The notes under the pieces were generated by a model. It was not told where the DNA came from. It did not search any database and saw nothing but the letters and a program-made list of their open reading frames with translations. Positions 50,544-59,070 of a DNA stretch of 64,000 nt are shown piece after piece. Position 1 is the first letter of the stretch; each line of letters begins with the position of its first letter. A program made the position numbers and the translations under genes. Source of the DNA: an uncultured Porphyromonadaceae bacterium (GTDB taxonomy: Bacteria > Bacteroidota > Bacteroidia > Bacteroidales > Muribaculaceae); contig CAMKOE010000003.1 of the NCBI GenBank assembly GCA_946414395.1, positions 1 to 64,000 on the forward strand. Reading direction: 5' to 3'.

Positions 50544-52235
50544 TTACATCTGTCCAAAACGGGCCTCGACCACGTTGATGACATAGTCGCCGAGTTTTTC
50601 CAGTTCACCGACCAGGTCACTGTAGGCGGTGCCCAGGGCGTAGTCATACTTGCGCTCATTGACGGCCCGGGTGTTGTCGCTCTTCAACTGGTCACGCATG
50701 CTGTTGATGTTGTTCTCGTAGTAGTAGGACTGTCCCAGGTCGTGAGAGTCAAGAGGCTCGCCCAGCACGAGGTTCATCTGGGTCAAGGCATTGTTGCACA
50801 TGCCGACCATCTCGCCCAGGTGCCGCTGCTGCTCCTCGTCAAATTGCCTGCCCTGCTGCTCGCGCCGCTGTATCGTGCGTGCCATGCGGTAGCACGAGTC
50901 GCCGATGCTCTCGATTTCACCTATCTCACGCAGCATCTGCCTGACCTTCATCTTGGAGTCATCGCTCAAGTGGCCGTCGCTCACCTGCTCGAGAAAGCGG
51001 GCGATGGAAATCTCGGCCTGGTCGGTGACGTCCTCCTCACGCTCGAGGTCCTGGTGCAACTGTTCGATGCGATCGGCATCCCGCTCGTTGATCATGTCCT
51101 GCACCTTGGCAAACATGTCCTGCACGCGCTTGCCATAGTGGGCAATCTCCTTCTGGGCCTGCATGACGGCAATCTCGGGCGTCTGTATCAGGTTGGACTT
51201 GATGTACAGCAACTTGAATTCCTCGTTGCTATCACTCTCCTTGCCTGGCAATATCCAGCGCACGACTTTCTCCATCTGGGGGATAAAACCGATGAGCAGG
51301 GCGGTGTTGGCCACATTGAAGCAAGTGTGGAACATGGCCAGCACTACCGGCAGGCGCTCACGCTGTCCGCCAACCTCGGGGTCATACCCGACAAAACCGC
51401 ACACCATGTCGACAAACGGATAGAAGACGCACAGCACCCATATCACGCCGAAGACGTTGAACAACAGATGGGCGAGAGCGGCACGACGCGCTTCAGTGTT
51501 GGCCCCCAATGCAGCAAGATTGGCTGTAGCGGTCGTGCCTATGTTCTCTCCCATCACCAGGGCGATGCCCAGATAGATGGGCAACACACCTGTTGAGCAT
51601 AGCAATATCGTTATCGCCATCACGGCTGCCGACGACTGCACGATGCAGGTGATGACGGTGCCGATGGCCAGAAAAGCGAGGATGGACAAGTGGCTGCTTG
51701 TGTCAAAGGACGAGAAGAACCTCATCACCGCCTCGTTGTGCTCCAGGTCCAGTTCCTTGCCAGCGCTGCTGAGCAACACCAGCGAGAAGAACATGAAGGC
51801 GATGCCAAACAGGAAGTCGCCCTTGTAGCGGTGGCGCTTGTGATAGATGAGCAGGATGCCCACCAGGAAGGCCGGAAACACAAAGTTGGTCAAGTCCACA
51901 TTGTAACCCAGCGACATGATCCATGCCGTGAGCGTGGTGCCGATGTTGGCACCCATGATGACGCTGATGGCTTGTCCGAGGGTCAGCAGTCCTGCCGAGA
52001 CAAACGATACGGTCATTACCGTCGTTGCCGATGACGACTGCACGGCACAGGTCACCCCGGCACCAGTGAGCATGCCGGTGAAGCGGTTGGTGGTCATGCG
52101 CCCCAACACGTGGCGCAGTTGGGGACCAGCCATCTTCTGCAACGCGGTACTCATCATGCGCATACCAAAGATCAGTAACCCCAGTGTACCCAATATCTTG
52201 AGTGTAATATTCAGATAATCATGTGTCATGTTCAT
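50544..52235 (-). CDS. Na+/phosphate cotransporter (NptA-like) with C-terminal PhoU-like domain
   Basis: A 563-aa importer. Two Na/Pi cotransporter repeats are seen: GVTCAVQSSSATTVMTVSFV (about 61-80) and TCIVQSSAAVMAITILL (about 203-220), each with the QSS signature; GANIGTT and GENIGTT accompany them. About nine helices fill residues 10-325. Residues about 355-560 are helical and acidic and resemble PhoU (EEDVTDQAEISIARFLEQV, EIESIGDSCYRMARTI), which usually modulates uptake. It imports inorganic phosphate with sodium. It is the first gene before the two-component pair and divergent from the VTC operon; Pho control is likely. Confidence 0.94.
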   Translation of the reverse strand: MNMTHDYLNITLKILGTLGLLIFGMRMMSTALQKMAGPQLRHVLGRMTTNRFTGMLTGAGVTCAVQSSSATTVMTVSFVSAGLLTLGQAISVIMGANIGTTLTAWIMSLGYNVDLTNFVFPAFLVGILLIYHKRHRYKGDFLFGIAFMFFSLVLLSSAGKELDLEHNEAVMRFFSSFDTSSHLSILAFLAIGTVITCIVQSSAAVMAITILLCSTGVLPIYLGIALVMGENIGTTATANLAALGANTEARRAALAHLLFNVFGVIWVLCVFYPFVDMVCGFVGYDPEVGGQRERLPVVLAMFHTCFNVANTALLIGFIPQMEKVVRWILPGKESDSNEEFKLLYIKSNLIQTPEIAVMQAQKEIAHYGKRVQDMFAKVQDMINERDADRIEQLHQDLEREEDVTDQAEISIARFLEQVSDGHLSDDSKMKVRQMLREIGEIESIGDSCYRMARTIQRREQQGRQFDEEQQRHLGEMVGMCNNALTQMNLVLGEPLDSHDLGQSYYYENNINSMRDQLKSDNTRAVNERKYDYALGTAYSDLVGELEKLGDYVINVVEARFGQM

Positions 52236-52451
52236 TAATAATGTTAATTAACCATTTCAAGAATACTGCAAAGTTACAAACTACATGTCGGCCTACCGTT
52301 TGCGATATCATTACAAAGCGGTTACTATTCTGTTACAATGACATCGGCATTATCATTTTGGTTGAACAATAATAATAATTGGTTGATTTTTGGTTTAAAA
52401 AACACAATTCACATATCCAATTTGCGTTAAATATTATATATTTGCGCTTTG
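52236..52451. promoter_or_regulatory. divergent control region between the phosphate symporter and the VTC operon
   Basis: Holds a minus-strand -7 box TAACTTTG (52276-52269) for the symporter, a plus-strand -7 box TATATTTG (52437-52444) for the VTC gene, and three 11-bp-spaced TTAC repeats between them. Neither -7 has a good TTTG -33 box, as expected for activator-dependent promoters. The VTC -7 ends 7 nt before ATG 52452, so that mRNA may be leaderless. Confidence 0.6.
52311..52341 (-). promoter_or_regulatory. Pho-box-like direct repeats, 11-bp period
   Basis: TTAC at 52311, 52322 and 52333, exactly 11 bp apart, with flanks TTACAAAG / GTTACTATTC / GTTACAATG. On the symporter strand this reads GTAA every 11 bp, starting about 35 bp upstream of the -7 box. 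PhoB and PhoP regulators bind direct repeats with this period. Confidence 0.5.
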
Positions 52452-53252
52452 ATGGACAGCATAATCAGGACATATGACCCTATCACCCTCGACGAGATGA
52501 GTGGCATCAAGTTGATGAACCGTACCGACACCAAGTTTGTCACGACGGTTGACCGGTTGCGCCTGCTTTTAACGCTTGCCCACGACGCTTACCGCGCCCA
52601 AGATATTGACGGACAGCGAATTGCATCCTATTACACGGCCTACTTTGACACGCCGGACAACAACATGTACATCGTGCACCAGAACGGGCACGCCGGACGT
52701 CAGAAACTGCGCATCCGCTCCTATGTGGATTCAGGGCTGAATTTCCTGGAAGTCAAGACCAAGAACAACCATGGACGCACCAAGAAGAAACGGGTCGACA
52801 TGGTCGGTTTTGACCCCGCCCGGCCCGACCACGGCATCCGCTTCCTGCGCCAGGACGAGCAGTACAGGCGCTATGACGAGTTCCTGCGCAAGCACTTGCG
52901 CTATGACCCCACGGTGCTCACCGAGCATCTTGAGAACAACTTCAACCGCATTACCCTGGTCAACAAGGCCAAGACCGAGCGGCTGACCATCGACATGAAC
53001 CTGAAGTTCCACAACCTCAAGACCGATAACCGCGCCGACCTCACTGGGCTGGTCATCATCGAGTTGAAGCGCGATGGCCTGCAGCCGTCACCCATCCTGC
53101 ACATGCTGCGCGACCTGCGCATCAAGCCCAGCGGCTTCAGCAAGTACTGCATGGGGACAGCCCTGACCAATCCCACACTCAAGCGCAACAACTTCAAGGA
53201 ACGTCTTCACATGATAGACCGCTTAATGGCACAATACAACAATAATAATTAA
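52452..53252 (+). CDS. VTC-domain polyphosphate polymerase-like protein
   Basis: I chose ATG 52452; the track begins at a TTG one codon earlier. The 266-aa product is a stand-alone VTC domain, related to the catalytic Vtc4 domain that makes polyphosphate from ATP (CYTH/triphosphate-tunnel fold). Tunnel-lining motifs are visible: LMNRTDTKFV (about 21-30), YFDTPDNNMY, RQKLRIRSY (about 83-91), FLEVKTKNNHGRTKKKRV (about 98-115), ERLTIDMNLKF and VIIELKRDG. The basic and acidic tunnel residues appear intact. It precedes DUF4956 by 33 bp, a pairing common in bacteria. No SPX or membrane part is present, so it is cytoplasmic; actual product is inference from family. Confidence 0.9.
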   Translation: MDSIIRTYDPITLDEMSGIKLMNRTDTKFVTTVDRLRLLLTLAHDAYRAQDIDGQRIASYYTAYFDTPDNNMYIVHQNGHAGRQKLRIRSYVDSGLNFLEVKTKNNHGRTKKKRVDMVGFDPARPDHGIRFLRQDEQYRRYDEFLRKHLRYDPTVLTEHLENNFNRITLVNKAKTERLTIDMNLKFHNLKTDNRADLTGLVIIELKRDGLQPSPILHMLRDLRIKPSGFSKYCMGTALTNPTLKRNNFKERLHMIDRLMAQYNNNN

Positions 53253-53285
53253 ACACATACACGGCTTATTTAATCAGATATAATC

Positions 53286-54026
53286 ATGATGATGCTACTA
53301 CTTCAAGACCTAGGACTAGAGAACGGCGTTGATGCTGTTCAAGAGATTGCCAAGAGTGGCATGAACTTCAGGTGGATTGATCCCGCCGGCGTCACCGAGA
53401 TGCTGGCGCGCTTCGGCTTTTTCTTGCTGGTAGTGTGGTTTATCGTGTATTTCCTCTACTACCGCAAGACCCACCGCCGCGACTACTTTTTCACTCTCGT
53501 ACTGCTCAGTGTGAGCATCTTTTTCCTGATCTACCTGCTGGGAAGCGTTAAGGTCAAGATCGGCTTTGCACTGGGACTGTTTGCCATCTTCGGCGTGCTG
53601 CGTTATCGCACCGAGACGATACCCGTGCGCGAGATGTCATATATGTTTGGCGTGATCAGCCTTTCGGTCATCAACGCGCTGGCCGACTCGCTGAGTTTTG
53701 TCGAGTTGCTGCTGCCCAATGTGGCGATAGCCGCTCTCATCTGGTTGTTTGAGCGGTTTGTCCTGCGAGCCAACCTGTCGAGCAAGTTGGTGCTCTATGA
53801 CCGCATCGAACTCATCACCCCCGACCGCCGCGAGGAACTGCTCGAAGACCTGCGCAAGCGCACGGGCCTGAATATAACCAAGGTCAACGTGGGGTCGGTC
53901 GATTTTCTCAAGGATACCGCTATACTCAAGATTGAATATGAACACGATGGCGGCGATCGCAGTCACATCAATGACACATTAAAAATACCGAAATACGAAT
54001 GGCAAGACGTAAAAGAAAACAACTAG
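53286..54026 (+). CDS. DUF4956 membrane protein
   Basis: A 246-aa protein with four or five helices: GFFLLVVWFIVYFLYY (about 44-59), YFFTLVLLSVSIFFLIYLLG (about 67-86), GFALGLFAIFGVLRYRT (about 92-108), MSYMFGVISLSVINAL and VAIAALIWLFERF. A cytoplasmic C-terminal domain of about 75 aa follows (LVLYDRIELITPDRREELLEDLRKRTGLNI). FAIFGVLRYRTETIPVREMSY is the DUF4956 signature. It commonly accompanies VTC-domain genes and may hold or export their product; that role is unproven. Its 3' end overlaps the next ORF by 28 nt. Confidence 0.9.
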   Translation: MMMLLLQDLGLENGVDAVQEIAKSGMNFRWIDPAGVTEMLARFGFFLLVVWFIVYFLYYRKTHRRDYFFTLVLLSVSIFFLIYLLGSVKVKIGFALGLFAIFGVLRYRTETIPVREMSYMFGVISLSVINALADSLSFVELLLPNVAIAALIWLFERFVLRANLSSKLVLYDRIELITPDRREELLEDLRKRTGLNITKVNVGSVDFLKDTAILKIEYEHDGGDRSHINDTLKIPKYEWQDVKENN

Positions 54027-54757
54027 CCATCGCGCTGCTGGCATTGTGCGCCGCATTCATCCCGACACCGTCCCATGCCGACGATGCCGGGCTTGTGCTT
54101 AGTGCCGAGGCTTCACACAAGTTTAACAAGAAACTGAGTATGGGCATCGAGGCCGAATTCCGCTCCCGCAACAACTTCCGCACCGCCGACCGTGTCAGCC
54201 TGGGAGCCGACGTGAGTTACAAGGTGCTGCCGTGGCTCAAGGCCAGCGGCGGCTACTGCCTGCTCATCGACAACAACCGCGAGGACCTCACCTACCAGGA
54301 TGATGGCGTGTCCTACAATAACTGGCGTCCCAGTTACTGGGGCGTGAGGCACCGCTTCAACGTGTCGCTCACGGGCAGTTACAAGATCCAGCGCGTGGAG
54401 GTGAGCCTGCGCGAGCGTTGGCAATACACTTATCGCCGCACAAGGGTTATCGACAACTTCGACTTTGACGAGGGCGTGTGGGAAGACCACAACGTCCGCG
54501 GCAAGGGCAAGAACGTGCTGCGCAGCCGCCTGCAGGCCGAGTGGGACATCCCCAAGTGCAAGTTTGACCCGTTTGCCAGCGTGGAGTTCCACACGACCGA
54601 CATGCTCGAGAAGACGCGCTTCATCGCCGGTGTGGCACACAGCATCAAGAAGACACATGAGTTCAAACTCTATTACCGCTTCCAGTTGACCAACAGACAT
54701 GCCAGCGATGAGCCCAACATCCACATGCTGGGCATGGGATACACTTACAAGTTCTAA
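53999..54757 (+). CDS. DUF2490-like outer-membrane protein
   Basis: A 252-aa protein with a basic signal peptide (MARRKRKQLAIALLALCAAFIPTPSHA). The mature part shows amphipathic strands typical of a small beta-barrel (VLSAEASHKFNKKLSMGIEAEFRSRNN, SLGADVSYKVLPWLKASGGY, HRFNVSLTGSYKIQRVEVSLRERWQYTY) and ends GMGYTYKF with terminal Phe, matching DUF2490. It overlaps DUF4956 by 28 nt and is followed 3 bp later by the beta-helix lipoprotein gene, so all are co-translated. It is probably an outer-membrane component of the same system. Confidence 0.85.
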   Translation: MARRKRKQLAIALLALCAAFIPTPSHADDAGLVLSAEASHKFNKKLSMGIEAEFRSRNNFRTADRVSLGADVSYKVLPWLKASGGYCLLIDNNREDLTYQDDGVSYNNWRPSYWGVRHRFNVSLTGSYKIQRVEVSLRERWQYTYRRTRVIDNFDFDEGVWEDHNVRGKGKNVLRSRLQAEWDIPKCKFDPFASVEFHTTDMLEKTRFIAGVAHSIKKTHEFKLYYRFQLTNRHASDEPNIHMLGMGYTYKF

Positions 54758-54760
54758 AAG

Positions 54761-55993
54761 ATGATGGAGAGCAACAAGATGAGAAAAATATTGTTTGGAT
54801 TGCTGATTGCTGCAATGGGAGGCGGACTGGCGTCCTGTGTGAACGACGACACCGACATGGACGACATCATCGCCCAGTACCAGATTGAGCCGGCCAGCAT
54901 CGAGTTGGACTTCTCGGACCTCGCCGAGGCGGCCGATGTCCCCGTTACCGACGAGAACGACTCGGCCTATAACGACTATGTCGAGAACACCGCCTGGACA
55001 AGGGTGATCGAGATTGAGTACAGCAATGATGGCGCCACGGTGACGGGAACTGTCCCCGGGGTCACTGTATCGACCGATGGCGCACATGTCACAGTGTTGA
55101 ACATGTCGTCGGGGCCCGTCAAGTTTGTCCTCAACGGATCGACAGCCGACGGGTCATTGAAGTTCTATGGAGACAAGCGCATCCAGGTGCTGCTCAATAA
55201 CGTTGACATGACCAATCCCCACGGCGCAGCCATCAACAACCAGGGCGGCAAGTCGATGTATGTCGTTGTGGCCGATGGCACGACCAACAGCCTGAAGGAT
55301 GGCCCCGAATACACGATGGTTGACGAGGAGGACCAGAAGGCGGCCCTATTCAGCGAGGGACAGATCATCTTCAGCGGCAAGGGACGGCTCAACGTCACGG
55401 CCAACGGACGCGGCGGCATCCGCAGTGATGACTACATCCGCATCCGCCCGGGAGCGGACATTTATATCCAGAGCAATGCCCAGGACGGGCTGCGGTCCAA
55501 CGACGGCATCATCCTGGATGGCGGACGCATCAATATCCAGACCACGGGAAGCGGCGCCAAGGGTGTGCGCAGCGAGGGCCCCATGACCGTCAACGGAGGG
55601 CGCCTAGTGGCCATCAGCGACGGTGACACCCGCATCACCACCACCGACGGCATCGCCGACACGACCGCCTGTGCCGCCTTGCACTGCGACACCTTGCTCA
55701 CGGTCAATGCTGGCGTGATCAGGCTCAAGGCCACCGGCGACGGCGGCAAGGGAGTGAACGCCAAGCAGGACGTGAAGGTGGCGGGCGGCAGGTTCCAGGC
55801 TGTGGCCACCGGCACGCGTAAGATCAAGAAGCCCAAGGGCGTGAAGATTGACGGCAACTTTGCCATCTCGGGGGGCTACTTCTACAGTTACAGCCGCCGC
55901 AGCGACCCGATGGACGTCTCGGGACAGACATCGGTTGCCACGGGCTACAAGACCTATGAATTGACGCCCAAGGTCATCACGATAGAATATTAA
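54761..55993 (+). CDS. DUF4353 beta-helix lipoprotein
   Basis: A 410-aa lipoprotein (LLIAAMGGGLASCVNDD, Cys at about 26; ATG 54761, or 54779 giving MRKILFG). After a short acidic linker, the DUF4353 core has VLLNNVDMTNPHGAAINNQGGKSMYVVVADGTTNSLKDG (about 145-185), then beta-helix repeats (GIILDGGRINIQTTGSGAKGVRSEGPMTVNGGRLVAIS). It is closely related to the next gene over its whole core and more distantly to the 6257 protein. It is likely surface-exposed and may bind glycans or be the substrate of a modification made by the VTC/DUF4956 pair. Confidence 0.85.
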   Translation: MMESNKMRKILFGLLIAAMGGGLASCVNDDTDMDDIIAQYQIEPASIELDFSDLAEAADVPVTDENDSAYNDYVENTAWTRVIEIEYSNDGATVTGTVPGVTVSTDGAHVTVLNMSSGPVKFVLNGSTADGSLKFYGDKRIQVLLNNVDMTNPHGAAINNQGGKSMYVVVADGTTNSLKDGPEYTMVDEEDQKAALFSEGQIIFSGKGRLNVTANGRGGIRSDDYIRIRPGADIYIQSNAQDGLRSNDGIILDGGRINIQTTGSGAKGVRSEGPMTVNGGRLVAISDGDTRITTTDGIADTTACAALHCDTLLTVNAGVIRLKATGDGGKGVNAKQDVKVAGGRFQAVATGTRKIKKPKGVKIDGNFAISGGYFYSYSRRSDPMDVSGQTSVATGYKTYELTPKVITIEY

Positions 55994-56011
55994 TCTCGAA
56001 GATATCACAAC

Positions 56012-57361
56012 ATGAAGAAATTATTGCTTGCTTTATTCACGATGTTACTGTGCCTGACCGCCAGCGCAACGACGGGTGACGTCAACCATGATGGCGAGGT
56101 GAACATCAGCGATGTGAGCGTGGCCATCAACGCCATTCTGGGCGGTAGCGATGACGGCAGCATCGACGTCAATGGCGATGGTGAGTTGAACATCAGCGAC
56201 ATCAATGTCATCATCAACATCATCCTGGGAGGCGGCACCGATGACAAGATCACGCCCAAGGAAATCGAACTGGACTTCAGCACCCTGGACGAGGGCACCG
56301 AGAGGATCCAGCAGGATGAGGACGCTGTGGACTATGGTGACTATGTCGAGAACACCACCTGGTCCACGACAGTGAGAATCAACTTTGACGGCGAGACGGC
56401 CACGGTGACAGGCCAGCCCAGTTCGGTCGCTGTGAGCATCGATGGAGCCCACGTGACAGTCAGCAGCGCGGCCAAGCGCGTGCGTTACATCGTCAGCGGC
56501 ACCACCACCGACGGTTCGATCAAGTTCTACAGCGACAAGAAGTTCCAACTGCAACTCAATGGCGCTGACATCACCAATCCCCACGGCGCCGCCATCAACA
56601 ACCAGTGCGGCAAGTCGTTGTATCTTGTCCTGAACGAGGGGACCAGCAACACACTGCGCGACGGCACCGACTATACCATGGTCGATGGCGAGGACCAGAA
56701 AGCGGCCCTCTTCAGCGAGGGACAGATTCTGGTGAGCGGCAAGGGCCAACTGAGCATCTACAGCACGGGCCGTCACTGCATGGCCAGTGATGACTACGTG
56801 TTTGTGCGCCCCGGTTGCCAACTGTACCTCAACAGCAGCAGCGGCCACGGCATCAAGGCCAAGGACTATGTCCACATCAAGGGCGGTGTAATCAACATGG
56901 AAATCAATAGCGACGGCTCTAAGGGCATCAACTGTGACAGCCTCGTGTATATCACCGGTGGGCGCACCACCATCATCAACAACGGCACCTCCAAGGTGGA
57001 GACCGATGCCGACGGCTTGGCCATTTCGACGGGCGCTGCAGGCGTCAAGGCCGACTATAACATGACGATGACCGGCGGAACGCTCAACATCAAGTGTACG
57101 GGCAATGACGCCAAGGGCATCAACGTAGCCCAGCCGTTCCTGTTCGGCGGCGGCACGCTCAACGTGGTCGTCACGGGCAATCAGACGACGGTCGCCCCCA
57201 AGGGAGTGAAATGTGACACCGATTGCAACATCGGCGGCGGCTCGTTCTACAGTTGCGCCCCCAACGGCAAGGCCCTTGACGTGGACGGAACGCTTACCAT
57301 TGCCAGCGGCTACACGTCGATCAACAACAGCGACGCCCGCCTGGTCGAGGTCATCTATTGA
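56012..57361 (+). CDS. secreted protein: N-terminal dockerin plus DUF4353 beta-helix
   Basis: A 449-aa protein with a signal peptide (MKKLLLALFTMLLCLTASA). Directly after it come two dockerin repeats (GDVNHDGEVNISDVSVAINAILGG and DVNGDGELNISDINVIINIILGG, about 22-75). The DUF4353 core follows (LQLNGADITNPHGAAINNQCGKSLYLVLNEGTSNTLRDG, about 180-220), then beta-helix repeats (YVHIKGGVINMEINSDGSKGINCDSLVYITGGRTTI). It lies 18 bp after its lipoprotein paralogue, from which it differs by replacing the lipid anchor with the dockerin. That invites the idea of a soluble partner docked to another surface protein. It is the last gene of the VTC operon. Confidence 0.88.
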   Translation: MKKLLLALFTMLLCLTASATTGDVNHDGEVNISDVSVAINAILGGSDDGSIDVNGDGELNISDINVIINIILGGGTDDKITPKEIELDFSTLDEGTERIQQDEDAVDYGDYVENTTWSTTVRINFDGETATVTGQPSSVAVSIDGAHVTVSSAAKRVRYIVSGTTTDGSIKFYSDKKFQLQLNGADITNPHGAAINNQCGKSLYLVLNEGTSNTLRDGTDYTMVDGEDQKAALFSEGQILVSGKGQLSIYSTGRHCMASDDYVFVRPGCQLYLNSSSGHGIKAKDYVHIKGGVINMEINSDGSKGINCDSLVYITGGRTTIINNGTSKVETDADGLAISTGAAGVKADYNMTMTGGTLNIKCTGNDAKGINVAQPFLFGGGTLNVVVTGNQTTVAPKGVKCDTDCNIGGGSFYSCAPNGKALDVDGTLTIASGYTSINNSDARLVEVIY

Positions 57362-57433
57362 TTTGATCTCGCGGCAGTGATCGACAGGCGCCACCATCAG
57401 GCGGCCCTAACTCCTGCCGTGTTAACAGCAAAT

Positions 57434-57477
57434 TTCGCTCTTGACGCCAATTTAACGACTTTGGCGTCAAGAGCGAA
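57434..57477. terminator. bidirectional terminator after the VTC operon
   Basis: Perfect 17-bp stem TTCGCTCTTGACGCCAA with a 10-nt loop, flanked by AAAT/ATTT, between convergent genes. Confidence 0.85.
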
Positions 57478-57550
57478 TTTAGCGTTTAAATCAACTATAA
57501 AAAGAATGGCTTAGTTTTGCGGCTCGGTGCCGTAGCGGGAAACACCGGGA

Positions 57551-58147
57551 CTACACGGCGGGCTCGATGTTCAAGCCTGCGATGATAATCCACACGAGAA
57601 TGGCCAGCAAGATGAAGATTGCGGCATAGGCGATCAACTTGAACCGGGGACTCGGCATGGTACCGTGCTGATGCAGGCGCGGGTGCATGCTGGTGTAGGG
57701 GCGGTTCATCGTGCGCAGTTTGTCCTCCATGAGGTTGGCCTGCTCCTGCCTGCTGACTGCGGGCTTGGGTTCCCGGGGGACGACGGGCTCGGGCTGCTTT
57801 TTCTTTTCAACCGGCTTTTCCACAATGGGCTTGGGGTTGTCGTCGGGCTTGGGGCCGTCGAGCGACACTTTCAGGTCTGCGCCGCAATAGGGGCAGAAAC
57901 TGATGCCACTGGGCAGTTGCTTGCCACAACTGTGGCAGAACTTTGCCTGGGTGTGATGGCTTGGGGCACCCACATTGGCCGTGCGGCGCGACGTGGTCTC
58001 TGAATCGATGCCGCCGACTACCAGGGCACCATTCTCATACTGGCACACCGCCAAGCACTGTGGACACACCACCTGGCAGTCATGTATCACAAGTTCCTCT
58101 TGTGACACCTCCATCCATTTTCCGCACTGTGGGCACTTTAGTTCCAT
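57551..58147 (-). CDS. double zinc-ribbon membrane protein
   Basis: I chose ATG 58147 (MELKCPQCGKWMEV); the track start lies upstream of the promoter. The 198-aa product has two zinc ribbons: CPQCGKWMEV...CPQCLAVC (about 5-35) and CHSCGKQLPSGISFCPYCGADL (about 70-92). A Pro/Lys-rich linker (PIVEKPVEKKKQPEPVVPREPKP) and a C-terminal helix (FKLIAYAAIFILLAILVWIIIAGL) follow. Such tail-anchored zinc-ribbon proteins are common and poorly understood. Monocistronic, with a consensus promoter. Confidence 0.85.
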   Translation of the reverse strand: MELKCPQCGKWMEVSQEELVIHDCQVVCPQCLAVCQYENGALVVGGIDSETTSRRTANVGAPSHHTQAKFCHSCGKQLPSGISFCPYCGADLKVSLDGPKPDDNPKPIVEKPVEKKKQPEPVVPREPKPAVSRQEQANLMEDKLRTMNRPYTSMHPRLHQHGTMPSPRFKLIAYAAIFILLAILVWIIIAGLNIEPAV

Positions 58148-58180
58148 AATTTCTAGTTCATTAATGTCGTCACGTGGCCA

Positions 58181-58212
58181 CAAAGGTACTGCTTTAGTGT
58201 CAATGTTGCAAA
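58181..58212 (-). promoter_or_regulatory. promoter of the zinc-ribbon gene
   Basis: On the minus strand TTTG (58212-58209), exactly 20 bp, TACCTTTG (58188-58181), 33 bp before the ATG. Confidence 0.8.
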
Positions 58213-58317
58213 TTAAATTTTTAACAAAAGTGGGCCATGCTACCCGTTTTTGGGAGCCAAAAAGGCCAAAAAACAAAAATTGTTGCCTTTTTGCTTTTAC
58301 ATTTTAAGAATAACTAT

Positions 58318-58325
58318 TACTTTTG
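58318..58325 (+). promoter_or_regulatory. -7 box of the TPR protein gene
   Basis: TACTTTTG, 43 bp before ATG 58369. A TTTG lies 24 bp upstream (58290-58293), longer than usual. Confidence 0.55.
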
Positions 58326-58368
58326 CACCCGCTAAACTGTCGAAATCACTAAAATTAACGCAATAGAA

Positions 58369-59049
58369 ATGGCAAAAAAACAAGATCAAGGTGCCCGCAC
58401 GACCCTGGAAGAGGTGAATGACTCCCTCTCGAGTGCAGCACAACGCATTGAAGACAACAAGAAGTACATCAATTGGGCCCTCATCGCTATCGCAGTCCTT
58501 GTACTGCTGGCAGTGGGCTACATCTATGGAATCCGCAACCCGAATCTCCAGAAGGCTAAGGATCAGATCGGCAAGGCCGACCTCGAGTTGATGCAGGGCA
58601 ATCAGGATGAAGCATTGAAGGACTACGAGAAGGTGGCCAGTGAGTTTGGCAACAAGCCCGCCGAGCGCGCCCACCTCAACGCCGCCATCATTCTCTACCA
58701 GAAGGGTGAGTATGAGAAGGCTGCCAAGCATCTCGAGGATTATTCTCCCGCCGGTAACCTCATCGGTCCCGCTAGCCAGTCGCTGCTGGGTGACTGCTAT
58801 GTGAACCTCAAGAAGTATGACCAGGCCATCGCTGCCTTTGACAAGGCTATCAGCATGGCTGGCGACAACGAGGCCTATGCTCCTGTCTTCATGATGAAGA
58901 AGGCTACCGTGCTCCACGCGCAGAAGAAGTATGCCGACGAGGCCGCCATCTTCCAGACCATCAAGGATAACTATCCCGTGTTCGGCCAGAGCAACGGTAT
59001 CAATATCGACAAGTATCTCGAGCGTGCTAACGCACTTGCTGGCAAGTAA
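58369..59049 (+). CDS. membrane-anchored TPR protein (YfgM/BamD-like)
   Basis: A 226-aa protein: a charged cytoplasmic N-terminus (MAKKQDQGARTTLEEVNDSLSSAAQRIEDNKK), one helix (YINWALIAIAVLVLLAVGYIYGI, about 33-55) and TPR repeats outside (LELMQGNQDEALKDYEKVASEF, ILYQKGEYEKAAKHLEDY, DCYVNLKKYDQAIAAFDKAI, LHAQKKYADEAAIFQTI). The layout resembles YfgM-type scaffold proteins. It is common in Bacteroidetes as an essential-looking housekeeping gene; exact role unknown. A terminator separates it from pyrH. Confidence 0.9.
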   Translation: MAKKQDQGARTTLEEVNDSLSSAAQRIEDNKKYINWALIAIAVLVLLAVGYIYGIRNPNLQKAKDQIGKADLELMQGNQDEALKDYEKVASEFGNKPAERAHLNAAIILYQKGEYEKAAKHLEDYSPAGNLIGPASQSLLGDCYVNLKKYDQAIAAFDKAISMAGDNEAYAPVFMMKKATVLHAQKKYADEAAIFQTIKDNYPVFGQSNGINIDKYLERANALAGK

Positions 59050-59070
59050 ATCATGACTTGATACAAGATA

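Noticed and set aside
56045-57397. 450-aa minus-strand ORF opposite the dockerin/DUF4353 gene
   Set aside because: Shadow of a repetitive GC-rich gene.
57512-57519. Plus-strand TAGTTTTG as promoter of a small RNA antisense to the zinc-ribbon gene
   Set aside because: No -33 element and no downstream structure; a chance 8-mer match is likely.
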